Below, one piece after another: positions 17,401 through 26,851 of a stretch of 64,000 bases of DNA. A model generated the notes under the pieces. That model saw only the letters and a list, made by a program, of their open reading frames with translations, did not search any database and was not told the DNA's origin. Source of the DNA: Winogradskyella tangerina (lineage in GTDB: Bacteria > Bacteroidota > Bacteroidia > Flavobacteriales > Flavobacteriaceae); NCBI RefSeq assembly GCF_003260205.1, contig NZ_QERF01000002.1:62001-126000 (forward strand). The letters run 5' to 3'. Position 1 is the first letter of the stretch. Every line of letters starts with the position of its first letter. The position numbers and the translations under genes were made by a program.

Positions 17401-20400
17401 AAATCACTGGAGAATCATCCTGATCTACAATGGTAACAGGACTAGAAACAATACATCCGAAAGCATCTAAAACATGTATATAATAGCTACCAGCATCAAC
17501 ATTAAATGTACTTGCTGAATCCCATCCAGTATCTGTAGCTAAAGGTGCCGCAGGAGTTGTTGTTATTTGATATTGGTATGGAGCAGTTCCATTTTGACCA
17601 ATTGCACTGATCACACCAGAATTTGGATTACAATTTGCATTCTGATCAACAGAAACTGTAAGATCTAAAGGTACTGGCGATTCTAATATTTCAAATATTT
17701 GTGACGCTGTATTACAGCCATTAAATGAGCCTGTTCCGTTTTCGGTAAATACCAGATAATATTGACCAGGAGATAGGTTTCCTGCTGTGGTCACCGTTTC
17801 AGGAACTCCAAAGGTCACAGGAACATTAAATGGTCCATCCACTAGTTGATTATCAAAAGCCGAGTAGATTGAATAATCAACAGATGTTGTAGTCACATCA
17901 AAATCATCTATAGTAAAGGTCACACTTCCATCAGCAGTACTTGTACAAGTAACATTATTAGGTTGAACTGTTGATGTCAATGTAGAAGCAGGATCGATCG
18001 CAAAATCTGCAGATTTCACGAAGTAACAGTCCGTTACCAAATCATGAACCACGAAAGTATAAACAACCCCTGGAATCAAATTTGTAAACGTTCTTACATT
18101 TCCGCCAGGTGTATCTGGTGGAAAGAATGTTGAAGTGTATGGAATCGTATTGAATTCTAAAATACCAAACTCATAACTACCACTACCAACTGCAGATACT
18201 GCAGTAACTTCTGCTACGCCTCCAGTTGTACAATCTGGAACAGCGATATTCACATCAATTATAAGATCAGATGGAGGAGATGCCATCACTATTTGCTGAG
18301 ACATGCTACACCCATTGGCATCTACAACATTAACCGTATAAACTCCAAAATTGATAATGTTAAAGGTGTGGTCTTCATTTGAAGCCGCCACATATGGGTT
18401 ACCTGGAATTACATCTCCAAAATTATTCGAAATATAATACGTAAATGGTGCTGTTCCACCGACTATATTTTCAACTGTAATTGAACCCAATGACGATCCA
18501 CCTGGATTACTACAGGTAATATCAACCTTACTAAGGTCAAAATTTATGGCATCTGGTTCAGAAATAATTATAGTATCTGTAGTAGCACACGAATTAGCAT
18601 CCGTAATGGTAATTGTATATGTTCCGGCAGGTAAACTTGTGGTTTGCGTACCGTAATCAGTTCCAGTTATATCATTATTTACATTAATTGTAAACGGTGG
18701 ATTACCAACTGACGTGTCAATAGTAATATCGATTGCACCATTTGCATCACCATTACAAAGTATAGGTTGACTTTCAATTATAGCGCTGAATGCAGGTGGT
18801 GAAATTGGATTTACTGTAACTATTGAAGATTCAGCAGTACAACCATTAGCATCTGTGATAAGGAATTGATAGGTACCAGCAATTGCTGTGTTGTATGTAA
18901 ATGTTGCTCCTGTTGAGCCAACACTCGCATAGGCCGCACCATTATATGAAACTTCATAACTATATGGCGCTGTACCTGTAATGGTTCCTGTGATTTCAGC
19001 ATCTGGAGTCGCAGTACAGTCTAATCCTTCTGTTAATACAACATCAATGGTTGGTGTTGGAATTGGATCGATTGTATAAGATTCAGTATAAGTACAATCG
19101 TTTTCATCTCTCACTTGGAATGTATAAGTATCTGGCGCTAATCCAGTAAATACATTTGAAGCTTGGTAAGGTGTAACCGCAGTTGCTGGTGCTATGATCT
19201 GATATTCTAATACACCGCTTCCACCAACTACGTTTGTAATAGTAACATCGCTTGTTAAAGCCGGACAAACAACTGGTGTATTTGCAAAGTCCATGTCAGT
19301 TGGAGGATCTAACGGATCGATGGTGATGTCATTAGTAACCGCAGTACAAATATTTGTGTCTCTAATGGTGATGCTGTAAGTTCCTTGTGTTAAACCAGTA
19401 AAAACATTACTCGCTTGGAAATTAACACCATCAATACTGTATTCGTAAGGTGGATTTCCTCCTGAAACACCAGTTACTGTAATACTTCCAGTACCATTAC
19501 ATGTAAAGTCTGAAGTCAATTCTGCAGTACCTGAAATAGCCGTATTTTCAATTATTGTTACTGTTTGAGGTGTGGTAATACATACCGACGCACCTGAAGA
19601 ATATTCTAATACCACATCGTAGTCGCCAGCAACTAAACCTGTAAAAATATTGGAGTTACTAAAGTTTACTCCTCCATCTATACTATATGAAATTGAATTG
19701 CCATTAGGATTAGTAACATCAATGGTTATAGTTCCGGTATCACCAGTGCCACCACAAAGAATATCAGTGGTAGTAATATTAAATTCTGGAGTCGGAATCT
19801 GATCTACAGTAATGGTGGTATTCGCCGAACAGTTGTTGGCATCAACAACCAATATATCAAAAGTTCCTGGTGCAGTTACTGTAATTGTTGGCACAGTTTG
19901 GAAATCTGTTGAACCATTAATAAAATAGAAATAGGGTGGAGTACCACCTTCAGGATAAATAGTGATCTCTCCTTCAGTACAAGTTAAAGGTGTTGTTAAT
20001 GCCGCAGTAACGGTCAATAAAGGCGGCTCTGTAATTGTAACATCTTCAGAATAAAAACAACCGTTTTCTGTTTCAACCGTTGCTGTATAAGTCCCAGGAT
20101 TCAAATTATCGAATAAATAGGTGTTCTCCATAATCGGACCAACTGTATTAACCAAAGTACCGCCTTCACTAAGTGTGAAAGTATACTGAGGATCTACGTC
20201 GTTTGCCGCAAGTTGTATGCTACCTAATTCACCATAACATAGTGGCTGTGATATTGTTGAAGTCACCGTAAAATTACGATCTCTAATCAATACATCAGGT
20301 ACAGAGAAAATACATGGATTCGTAGGAACACCAATTTGTCTTACATAAACAGAGTAGGTGCCAGGTGTTGTAATTGTAAATACATTACTTGTTTGGAAAT

Positions 20401-22636
20401 TAACACCATCAATACTGTATTCGTAGCCAGAAGGCACATCATTAACCGTTATACTACCATTTGTAGCACAAATAATATCAGTTGAAACGACTGTTGGCAC
20501 TAACAGATTCTGATAAACATTAAAGTAGAATTGATTAAAACAACCACCAGGATAGTTAATTGTTAATCTGAATTGCCCAGCAGTATCAGCTAGGAAGTCA
20601 GAACCGGTAGCTACTTCGTTCCAAGTACAAGCAGGATCTTCATTGGCACAATCAGGGTCACTAACTGCAGCACAACTAGATTCATCTAATTGTTCCCAGA
20701 TAATTGAAATTGAATCTGAAATATTAGTCTGAATAAATCTCGAATCGTTTGCACCACACAAGAAAATATTTGGAAGAAGTTTACCGTCATTCGGACAAGT
20801 AACCACTTCATCAGCATAAGGTATAACTGGGTTTTGAATGTCACCACCAAATAATTCAACTTCAAATACTTGTTCAATAGACTGACAAGGCGCTATGGCA
20901 TTATTGAATGAATAATAAGTACCTGTTGCATCTACAGTAATAGTCTGTGTATTTCCAATAACAGGAGTACCTGACGGACTTGTAGACCAAGTGTATGAAT
21001 CGTAACCATTGGCAGCTGTAAGTTCAACCGTATCACCACAGAGAACAATTTCTTCTATAAATTCACAATCGAGATCTGCTAAAAAATTAGTGGCCTGTGG
21101 ACTTAATAAACAACCCGTATTGCTATTTAAACTAGGATCATCTGTAATCTGGAACGTAGGGTTGAAAAACCCATTATACGTAGCAAAAGCCTGATTATTA
21201 ATAATGTTTGAACAAGCATCAGCAAGTTCACCACAAGTATCCACGACCTGAACTTCTATTCTTATTTCGTATCGCGGATCGTCTTCTTCAACTAAAGAAT
21301 TATCTATGTCGAATATCAATTCGCGTGTTATCGGATCGTAACTTGCAACAGTCACACCTGGAGGTAAAATAAGATCCGTTGGATGGTTATAAATTATGTT
21401 GATTGGTAAAACATCACGAATCTGAAAGTTTGTGGCATTATCATTTCCGATGTTTTGAAAACCAATCACATAATTTAATGGAGCGCCAAGACCTACTAGC
21501 TGTCCTCCAATGTCGTTTCCAGCATCGTCTTCAACAATTTTTGTAAGAACAATGTCTGGTTCAATGATTTCAACCGCGAAAGCAAAGAAATAGGGAAAAT
21601 AAGTGTCACCACTAGTTTCTAGTCGAATTACACCATTTGTTGCGTCATTTGCTATAACTGAATTCCCAGGATTCGGAATAGCGATAGTACCTGTATCAAA
21701 ACCGAGTGTGTTTGTACTATTTGGTACGCGATTGTTAACTGGCGTGGCATCAAGTCGTGTTACTGAACTATTAAAAAAGTTGGCTACAGGTCGATCTGTA
21801 GTGGATAAGCTTACACCGTTTAATCTAAGTCGATCACCTAAAATTGGACTATCACCTTCAAGCGTAGCAAAGGCAAAATTTGCTCTTACTGGTGCAGGCG
21901 CAGGTACTGTTCTAAAGCCATCAACAGGAATATCTAAGTTAGGGTTTCCACCAGGAACACTAATCGCGCTAAAACCATCAAAGCTTGTAATTGATTTGCC
22001 AGGTAGAGTAGGGTCTTCATAAACTATGAATAGAGACCAACCCGCAGATTGTCCTGTACCGTTATATGGTGTAAAATTAGCCGTTTCACCTAATCCTGAA
22101 GAAACGTTGGCAACAGTATATGTTCCGAGGTCATTACCTTGCCCATATGAAGTTACAATGTCGGTTACATCAGCAAAACAAGCATAAGAAAAACTATCAC
22201 CTCCATCGATTGTAGATCCGTTAGCATCAAAAATAACAGTACCGGTAACATCATTATATCCTCCTGATGGCCCTCTAAAGCGAACTTCAGTAATAGGTTC
22301 AGCACCAGGATTTACAGCACCCCAATATAAGCCAGCATATATGATCTGATAACAATTTGGATTTGGTATTTCTAGATCTGCACTCGATGAACTAAATGTT
22401 GTTGGATCACCATCAATATCGATGTATTGCATGTCTACGTTGTGATTGTAGACTGAACCATCATTAAATGGATCATTATTAGGTCCCAGAATATTATTCC
22501 CAATTAATACTATGTCACCTTTTAAATCTTCGTTGAACCTAGGTGTGAATGGCACATAATTTTGTGCGTAGGTTACCACACTAAAGCATATAGCTAGAAG
22601 TGCAATTAATGCCTTTGAAAAAGTAGGTTTTTTCAT
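14420..22636 (-). CDS. sprB: SprB-like giant gliding-motility adhesin
   Basis: A 2738-residue cell-surface protein with a signal peptide (about 1-24, ending TYAQ). The N-terminal region (about 25-700) has a DUF11-like segment (LTKIVEDDAGNDI). It is followed by some 20 SprB-type repeats of about 80-90 residues, each with C.G...GSI.V..., PYEYSIDG..F..SNVFTGL and GTYTV.V.D..GC. The last about 85 residues are a type B T9SS sorting domain (IPNWFTPNGDGEYDTWAPGC, FDIFDRYGRKV, GDYWFVVQT). In F. johnsoniae SprB is the mobile adhesin moved along the cell for gliding, and T9SS with SprF exports it. The gene is in the middle of a five-gene leftward unit. Confidence 0.88.
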   Translation of the reverse strand: MKKPTFSKALIALLAICFSVVTYAQNYVPFTPRFNEDLKGDIVLIGNNILGPNNDPFNDGSVYNHNVDMQYIDIDGDPTTFSSSSADLEIPNPNCYQIIYAGLYWGAVNPGAEPITEVRFRGPSGGYNDVTGTVIFDANGSTIDGGDSFSYACFADVTDIVTSYGQGNDLGTYTVANVSSGLGETANFTPYNGTGQSAGWSLFIVYEDPTLPGKSITSFDGFSAISVPGGNPNLDIPVDGFRTVPAPAPVRANFAFATLEGDSPILGDRLRLNGVSLSTTDRPVANFFNSSVTRLDATPVNNRVPNSTNTLGFDTGTIAIPNPGNSVIANDATNGVIRLETSGDTYFPYFFAFAVEIIEPDIVLTKIVEDDAGNDIGGQLVGLGAPLNYVIGFQNIGNDNATNFQIRDVLPINIIYNHPTDLILPPGVTVASYDPITRELIFDIDNSLVEEDDPRYEIRIEVQVVDTCGELADACSNIINNQAFATYNGFFNPTFQITDDPSLNSNTGCLLSPQATNFLADLDCEFIEEIVLCGDTVELTAANGYDSYTWSTSPSGTPVIGNTQTITVDATGTYYSFNNAIAPCQSIEQVFEVELFGGDIQNPVIPYADEVVTCPNDGKLLPNIFLCGANDSRFIQTNISDSISIIWEQLDESSCAAVSDPDCANEDPACTWNEVATGSDFLADTAGQFRLTINYPGGCFNQFYFNVYQNLLVPTVVSTDIICATNGSITVNDVPSGYEYSIDGVNFQTSNVFTITTPGTYSVYVRQIGVPTNPCIFSVPDVLIRDRNFTVTSTISQPLCYGELGSIQLAANDVDPQYTFTLSEGGTLVNTVGPIMENTYLFDNLNPGTYTATVETENGCFYSEDVTITEPPLLTVTAALTTPLTCTEGEITIYPEGGTPPYFYFINGSTDFQTVPTITVTAPGTFDILVVDANNCSANTTITVDQIPTPEFNITTTDILCGGTGDTGTITIDVTNPNGNSISYSIDGGVNFSNSNIFTGLVAGDYDVVLEYSSGASVCITTPQTVTIIENTAISGTAELTSDFTCNGTGSITVTGVSGGNPPYEYSIDGVNFQASNVFTGLTQGTYSITIRDTNICTAVTNDITIDPLDPPTDMDFANTPVVCPALTSDVTITNVVGGSGVLEYQIIAPATAVTPYQASNVFTGLAPDTYTFQVRDENDCTYTESYTIDPIPTPTIDVVLTEGLDCTATPDAEITGTITGTAPYSYEVSYNGAAYASVGSTGATFTYNTAIAGTYQFLITDANGCTAESSIVTVNPISPPAFSAIIESQPILCNGDANGAIDITIDTSVGNPPFTINVNNDITGTDYGTQTTSLPAGTYTITITDANSCATTDTIIISEPDAINFDLSKVDITCSNPGGSSLGSITVENIVGGTAPFTYYISNNFGDVIPGNPYVAASNEDHTFNIINFGVYTVNVVDANGCSMSQQIVMASPPSDLIIDVNIAVPDCTTGGVAEVTAVSAVGSGSYEFGILEFNTIPYTSTFFPPDTPGGNVRTFTNLIPGVVYTFVVHDLVTDCYFVKSADFAIDPASTLTSTVQPNNVTCTSTADGSVTFTIDDFDVTTTSVDYSIYSAFDNQLVDGPFNVPVTFGVPETVTTAGNLSPGQYYLVFTENGTGSFNGCNTASQIFEILESPVPLDLTVSVDQNANCNPNSGVISAIGQNGTAPYQYQITTTPAAPLATDTGWDSASTFNVDAGSYYIHVLDAFGCIVSSPVTIVDQDDSPVISATLSNACEITDGNYEINVNLDTPGTAPYSFSINGGAFQTQTTPFTISNLFAGTHTIEIQDANGCGNTISIDIDGPIDITPEVTALPSCNNDDGEITVTGSGGSGSYAYSIAPNPASISLAGNIFTGVPSGIYTVIITDTVLSCTSEVTITVPEAIVPLFDLTSSITTCFGDNTGSFDINVSNFTGNYTYEVFDDLGASVTGVVNANMSTNPLTVTGMQAGTFTVEITQTDYPYCSNTGIIVISSPLEALTLALQETSNVTCNNNEGTITAIADGGWGDYEFELSGDATVAYSSNNVFSGLSAGTYTVTVRDAEGCLTSEVITLTEPAPITATFTPSTTTLACFGDQDASITVDMVSGGQGSNYTYTLNMISPQVSSSGPQTSNVFNDLGAGTYNITITDGFDCEMTSLDIVIANPTELDVDLVRASTQTCFIESTLTLSASGGTGPYEYSNTNDFTTILGSFASSTTFSVPEGEYAYYVRDANGCISNISNEITVDPLPELVVNLESSNPSINCAGDNTGSILADAQGGLGDYSYTLQDGQGNPIAATQNTPGYFTELVAGDYIVLVESGDCSAVSAPISITEPSTQLDATIAVNNVTCAGNNNGSVEITATGGTGVIQYAISPQLNQFFTTNIFENLAAGDYDLIVQDELGCYLTFNFTILDPEPVIITIIGDSFFPELCEGDANGEFSIDIDGGNMPYSVSLDNYDGPYTTGGPTQTVFDFTDLEGGDHIVYIRDAEGCESEWNITFPESVSINPELLIEATCDDNVQSNMVTVTVDDTTVDLADLDYSLNGGPYQLSNVFANVPVGMDHYISVRHTNGCIVNTEFFDIDPTEPVALALSEGELNEIIANATGGTGDYTFTMNGEDYGSENSFIISETGIYTIVVTDSNGCYAEAQIELEFVDICIPNWFTPNGDGEYDTWAPGCTENYPNLTFDIFDRYGRKVATYRVGEVWDGRYNGHELPTGDYWFVVQTNDPNVNREFVGHFTLYR

Positions 22637-22701
22637 GATACTCGGTTTTACTTCCTCACTAATTCAAGGGGCATTGAAAAAGTGAAGAACTGCTTAACTT
22701 A

Positions 22702-25329
22702 TTAATTCTCTATTTTCACGAGGGACATATTTACGTTATATGGTCTATCTCCTTTAGCTTCCATGGCTTTATTAGCGGCACGGATACTATCAAACTTACT
22801 GTAGTAAATGTAATATTTACTCGTACTCACATCGTAGAAGAAATCAACGTTCGCTCGACCAGATGCCACAACTTTGGTCAAGAATTCATTTCTCTTACTT
22901 ATATCACTGTGTACTGCAATAATGAGGTAATAACCACTTTCAGTATTGCTTACATTTTTCAAAATTTTAATATTTTCACCTTGATTCTCACCGAAATCAA
23001 AATCAGCTTCAGTATATGGAGTTCCGACTGGTTTAGTCGTTCGCTTTATGTTTTGAAGCATTGCTCTATCCTGAGCATATCTATCAGCTTCATTATCATA
23101 AGCCGCACGTTTAATTCGTCGTCTCTTTTCAAATTCAGTAGCTATTCTAATGGTTTCTAATCTAGCATCTAAGCGATCTCTTAGAACTATAGCCTCAGCC
23201 TGTTCATTAGAGAGTGCCTCAATTTTCTTTCTGTAATAAACCGTAACTTCATCTAGCTCTGTTGTCTTAAAGCGCTCTTCATATAGCGTTCTCAACGAAT
23301 CGATCTTTTTGCTCTGAGCATCGATCACTTCATCTAGATTTGATTTAATTGATGCCAATTTATTATTCTCGGCTGTTACACTTTTGAATGGTTTAGGCTG
23401 AACTGCGATTCCTTGATCAGACAGATCATTTTCCTCTTTAAGGTCTTTAAGGTCTTCATCTTTAATATCAACAATTGACTCAAATTCTTCTAACAGTCGT
23501 TTTTGTGTTCTTGTAGATTTCTCTGCGTCCTCAGTTAAGGTTGCTATAGTTTTACCAATTTCATCTTTCGGATTGGCAATTAATTCTTCTTTGGCCTTAG
23601 CTTCCGCTTCAGCAGCTTCTTTTGCTTGTTGTTCAGCTTGAAGTTTAGCTTGTGCTTCTGCTTCTTCTTTGGCTTTTCTTTCAGCTTCTTCTTGAGCTTT
23701 TTGCTCAGCTAATAAACGTGCTTGTTCCTCAGCTTCCTCTTTAGCTTTTTGTTCAGCCAATAAACGCGCTTGTTCTTCAGCTTCTTCTTTAGCTTTTTGT
23801 TCAGCCAATAAACGTGCTTGTTCAGCAGCTTCCTCTTTGGCTTTTTGTTCAGCCAATAAACGCGCTTGTTCCTCGGCTTCCTCTTTCGCTTTTTGTTCAG
23901 CTAGTGCTCTTGCACGGGCTTCAGCTTCTTCCTTAGCCTTTCTATCAGCCTCTTCTTTTGCTTTTTGTTCTGCTAATTGTCTAGCTCTTTCGGCAGCTTC
24001 TTCTTTGGCCTTTTGTTCCGCAAGTGCTTTTGCTTGGGCTTCTGCCTCAGCTTGCTCCTTGGCTTTTTGTTCAGCAAGTTGCTTGGCTCTTGCTTCTGCC
24101 TGTTCTTTTGCTTTCTGCTCAGCCTCCTCTTTAGCTTTTTGATCTGCTAATTCTTTTGCCTTCTTTGCTTCAGCTTCGCGTTGAGCACGTTCTGCTTCTT
24201 CTTTCTTAGCCTTTTCTTCAGCGGCAGCAATAGCATTGGCCTCGGCATCTTTCTTGGCTTGTGCTTCAGCTTCACGCAGTTGTTTTGCTTTTGCTCTACG
24301 TTCTGCTGCTCGTTCTCTTATTCCTGCAAGTTCTTCTTCAGTAGCTTCAACAATTGGACGGTTTCGTTTTCTTGAGAATAAACCACTTACTTCTTCATCA
24401 CCACTGTAATCATATCGTTTTTTCGAAATAATTCTATAAGCGAGCGTTATTTCGTGGGAAGGGCCAAACTCTACTAGTTCACCAATGGCTTTTTCAACAT
24501 TGTATTCTAGTGCGATATTTTTAGTGATATTCAGACCCACACCTCCTGATACACCAAATCGGTTGTTGTAACCAACTTGGAACCATAAGCCTTTAGGAAC
24601 ATTAAGAGATGCAATACCAGAAATAATAGTTTCGTCTTGTTGAAATTCAGACATTAATATTCCTGTGAATTTAGTGTCTTTAAAAAATCCTCGTCCATTG
24701 AAATAACCTGTATGCATTACATGGGCTTGGATACCTTGTCTTGGATCATCCTGAATCATTTCTGATGATTCAAAATTATATAGAACTAGGTTATTGAAGG
24801 ACACACCAAAATCTAAAAACTTTGTACCATAATTGATTCCTGGATTAACGGTCATTAAAAAATTAGATGGTACATTTTGTAATGAAGGATCGTCAAAATT
24901 AGTGACAATATTAGAAGTATTAACACCACTGCTGTAGGCGCCTACATTAAGTCCGAAGGTTAGGTTACTATCCGTATTGAGTTTCACATTATATGCGAAG
25001 TTTAATAAACCACCAAAAGTTGTTAAAACACCATAATTTTGCTGAAATGCAGCAATACCTGCACCAATATTTTCAGAAAAACGACCAGAATAACTTCCAA
25101 TAAACGTTTCTGGTGCATTGTCAAATTGAATCCATTCGCGCTTATTATTAAAACTGATGAATTTATTTTGTTCTCTTACAAATGTGAAGGTTGGGTTGAT
25201 AGCATATCGATTAAAAACCAATGAATTTCGTACTGGTAAATCAAAAGAAACCACGCCGTCATCTTGCTGGGCAAATACCATTTGCAAGGAACAGAAGTAT
25301 ACTATGAGGATCAGGAGTGGGGCTTTCAT
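22702..25329 (-). CDS. SprD-like PorP/SprF fused to a long Ala/Glu/Lys helix
   Basis: An 875-residue exported protein. A signal peptide (1-20) precedes a PorP/SprF-type barrel domain (about 25-315; NRYAINPTFT, WIQFDNAPETFIGSYSG). Residues about 330-582 are an Ala/Glu/Lys/Arg/Gln-rich helix with 16-residue repeats (type AKEEAEEQARLLAEQK), recalling the TolA stalk. A second charged helical region follows. At about 793-863 is an SPOR-like fold segment (GYYLIIAVHSDISKRNEF, KYYIYYSKFDSIRAANKAM), suggesting contact with peptidoglycan. It lies directly upstream of sprB, where F. johnsoniae has sprD, and 1 bp after the SprC-like gene, so it is probably part of the adhesin export or anchoring machinery. 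The SprD label is by position. Confidence 0.8.
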   Translation of the reverse strand: MKAPLLILIVYFCSLQMVFAQQDDGVVSFDLPVRNSLVFNRYAINPTFTFVREQNKFISFNNKREWIQFDNAPETFIGSYSGRFSENIGAGIAAFQQNYGVLTTFGGLLNFAYNVKLNTDSNLTFGLNVGAYSSGVNTSNIVTNFDDPSLQNVPSNFLMTVNPGINYGTKFLDFGVSFNNLVLYNFESSEMIQDDPRQGIQAHVMHTGYFNGRGFFKDTKFTGILMSEFQQDETIISGIASLNVPKGLWFQVGYNNRFGVSGGVGLNITKNIALEYNVEKAIGELVEFGPSHEITLAYRIISKKRYDYSGDEEVSGLFSRKRNRPIVEATEEELAGIRERAAERRAKAKQLREAEAQAKKDAEANAIAAAEEKAKKEEAERAQREAEAKKAKELADQKAKEEAEQKAKEQAEARAKQLAEQKAKEQAEAEAQAKALAEQKAKEEAAERARQLAEQKAKEEADRKAKEEAEARARALAEQKAKEEAEEQARLLAEQKAKEEAAEQARLLAEQKAKEEAEEQARLLAEQKAKEEAEEQARLLAEQKAQEEAERKAKEEAEAQAKLQAEQQAKEAAEAEAKAKEELIANPKDEIGKTIATLTEDAEKSTRTQKRLLEEFESIVDIKDEDLKDLKEENDLSDQGIAVQPKPFKSVTAENNKLASIKSNLDEVIDAQSKKIDSLRTLYEERFKTTELDEVTVYYRKKIEALSNEQAEAIVLRDRLDARLETIRIATEFEKRRRIKRAAYDNEADRYAQDRAMLQNIKRTTKPVGTPYTEADFDFGENQGENIKILKNVSNTESGYYLIIAVHSDISKRNEFLTKVVASGRANVDFFYDVSTSKYYIYYSKFDSIRAANKAMEAKGDRPYNVNMSLVKIEN
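23640..24200. repeat. 48-bp tandem repeats coding for 16-residue helix units
   Basis: Near-identical 48-bp units are visible with the anchor AATAAACGYGCTTG at 23711, 23759, 23807 and 23855; more diverged units extend to about 24200. They encode the Ala/Glu/Lys helix of the PorP fusion. The exact period suggests recent expansion by recombination. Confidence 0.85.
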
Positions 25330-25330
25330 A

Positions 25331-26800
25331 CTACTTCACTATGGTTATTGATCCTTTTTTTACTTCGCCGTCAACCGTTGTAATAATATAATAGAACAGT
25401 TGGTTTACACTGGTAAGATTTAAATCATCTACAGGCCAGTTATTTTGGTAATCTATCGTCTGAAAAACAACAACACCTTGTTCGTTAAGAATAACGACTT
25501 CAGTATTAGTGCCAGTTGTATATTGTAATGGAATAACCCAAGTGTCATTAATTAAGTCGCCATTTGGACTAATCACATTTGGAATATTTGGAACATCTGG
25601 AAATGGGTCTATGCCACGTTCAATCGTAAATTCATAAATAACTGAAGCTGTGCAACCTGAAGTTTCCGTGATTACTACTTCATAATCGCCCATCTCTGTT
25701 GCGAGGATAGAGTTTTCAGTCTCACCAACTATTAATTGGCCATCGAGATACCATTCGTACTCAGGGCTTATGGCATTATCAGTAACCGTAACTGGTAGAG
25801 ACTCACCTTCAAAAATATAGTTTAATTCGTCTACATTAATATCACTTAAGAATAATTCACTCACTAATTCAATAGAACCAGAGGCAGAACATTCTCCTAA
25901 ATCAACTTGAACGGAGAAATTACCAGACTCATTCGTCTGATATAATTGACTTGTAGCATTAGGAATTTCCACACCATCTTTAAACCATTGGTAACTGTTA
26001 CCACCAATAGTAGATAAGGTTGTTAAACCTTGCTCCGGACAATAAGGATTACCTAAGCTAGAGGCAATAGTGGCATCCGCTTCGCCAGAAATACTCACTT
26101 CGCTGATGGTTACGCGATTCGAAAATGAATTTGAAGTACAGGATCCATAGTTAGTTTCTACGAAAAATGTGCCTTCCTCACTTACAGTTAGGGTAGGACC
26201 TTCAGAAACAAAAACCGAAGTGGTTTCACTAGTTTCTTTATACCAATTAAAGGTTAACGAAGGATAATTTAATGGAGAATCATTAGTTTCTGTGCCAGGA
26301 TTGTCAATGGTTAAAAGGTAACTTCCACCTGTACAATACGCACCTGTTGACACCAAATTATTAATTGTGAAAGGCGAATCCTGTAACTTATAATACGCAG
26401 CAAATGAAACAGAGCCAGAGCTTGTAGCTACTGGAGAACTGCTTTTAACTCGAATTCTATAGTTTTCACCAGCGGTAGTCTCAGGTAAAGAGAAATCTAT
26501 AGTGGCCGGAGATGTTGTAATAGAACCTGCATTGGAAGTATAAACTACAACTGCATTGGCAAAATCGCCATCAGCATCTGATAATTCTATTGTAAATTGA
26601 TTGGATGGTCCTAAGGCAGATTCAGGAGAAAATACAAATGTTGTACTATAGGTGTTAAAATCATCACTAGCACATGCCTGACTAAACCCAAGTGTGGGTT
26701 GCCCAATAACAACCTGTGAATAGACTTGTTCTTGAAAAAAACAAGCTACTACAAGGCATAAAACAATTAGCGGTTTATTTAGTTTATGAGTTGGGAGCAT
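25331..26800 (-). CDS. SprC-like protein with type B T9SS sorting domain
   Basis: A 489-residue secreted protein with a signal peptide (about 1-28). The body consists of Ig/PKD-like beta domains with paired cysteines (QACASDDFNTYSTTF near the start, then repeats with YQWFKDGVEI and YEWYLDGQLI followed by G.Y.V). The C-terminus is a type B, gliding-motility-associated T9SS sorting domain (IPNVISPNGDLINDTWVIPL, VVILNEQGVVVF, FYYIITTVDG). It is 1 bp from the PorP fusion gene and two genes upstream of sprB, the position of sprC in F. johnsoniae. The likely role is a surface partner needed for SprB function; this is inference from gene order. Confidence 0.78.
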   Translation of the reverse strand: MLPTHKLNKPLIVLCLVVACFFQEQVYSQVVIGQPTLGFSQACASDDFNTYSTTFVFSPESALGPSNQFTIELSDADGDFANAVVVYTSNAGSITTSPATIDFSLPETTAGENYRIRVKSSSPVATSSGSVSFAAYYKLQDSPFTINNLVSTGAYCTGGSYLLTIDNPGTETNDSPLNYPSLTFNWYKETSETTSVFVSEGPTLTVSEEGTFFVETNYGSCTSNSFSNRVTISEVSISGEADATIASSLGNPYCPEQGLTTLSTIGGNSYQWFKDGVEIPNATSQLYQTNESGNFSVQVDLGECSASGSIELVSELFLSDINVDELNYIFEGESLPVTVTDNAISPEYEWYLDGQLIVGETENSILATEMGDYEVVITETSGCTASVIYEFTIERGIDPFPDVPNIPNVISPNGDLINDTWVIPLQYTTGTNTEVVILNEQGVVVFQTIDYQNNWPVDDLNLTSVNQLFYYIITTVDGEVKKGSITIVK

Positions 26801-26851
26801 GATTTAGCTGTAATTTTTTAACCTATAGGCTCTTAGTATTTTGTTAGTTTA

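Noticed and set aside
21603-22022. 139-residue antisense open frame inside sprB
   Set aside because: It is opposite a strongly supported coding region, with no signals of its own.
23837-24142. Antisense open frame opposite the PorP coiled-coil gene
   Set aside because: It is the mirror of the 48-bp coding repeats (low-complexity Ala/Ser/Cys/Phe) and has no promoter or independent evidence.
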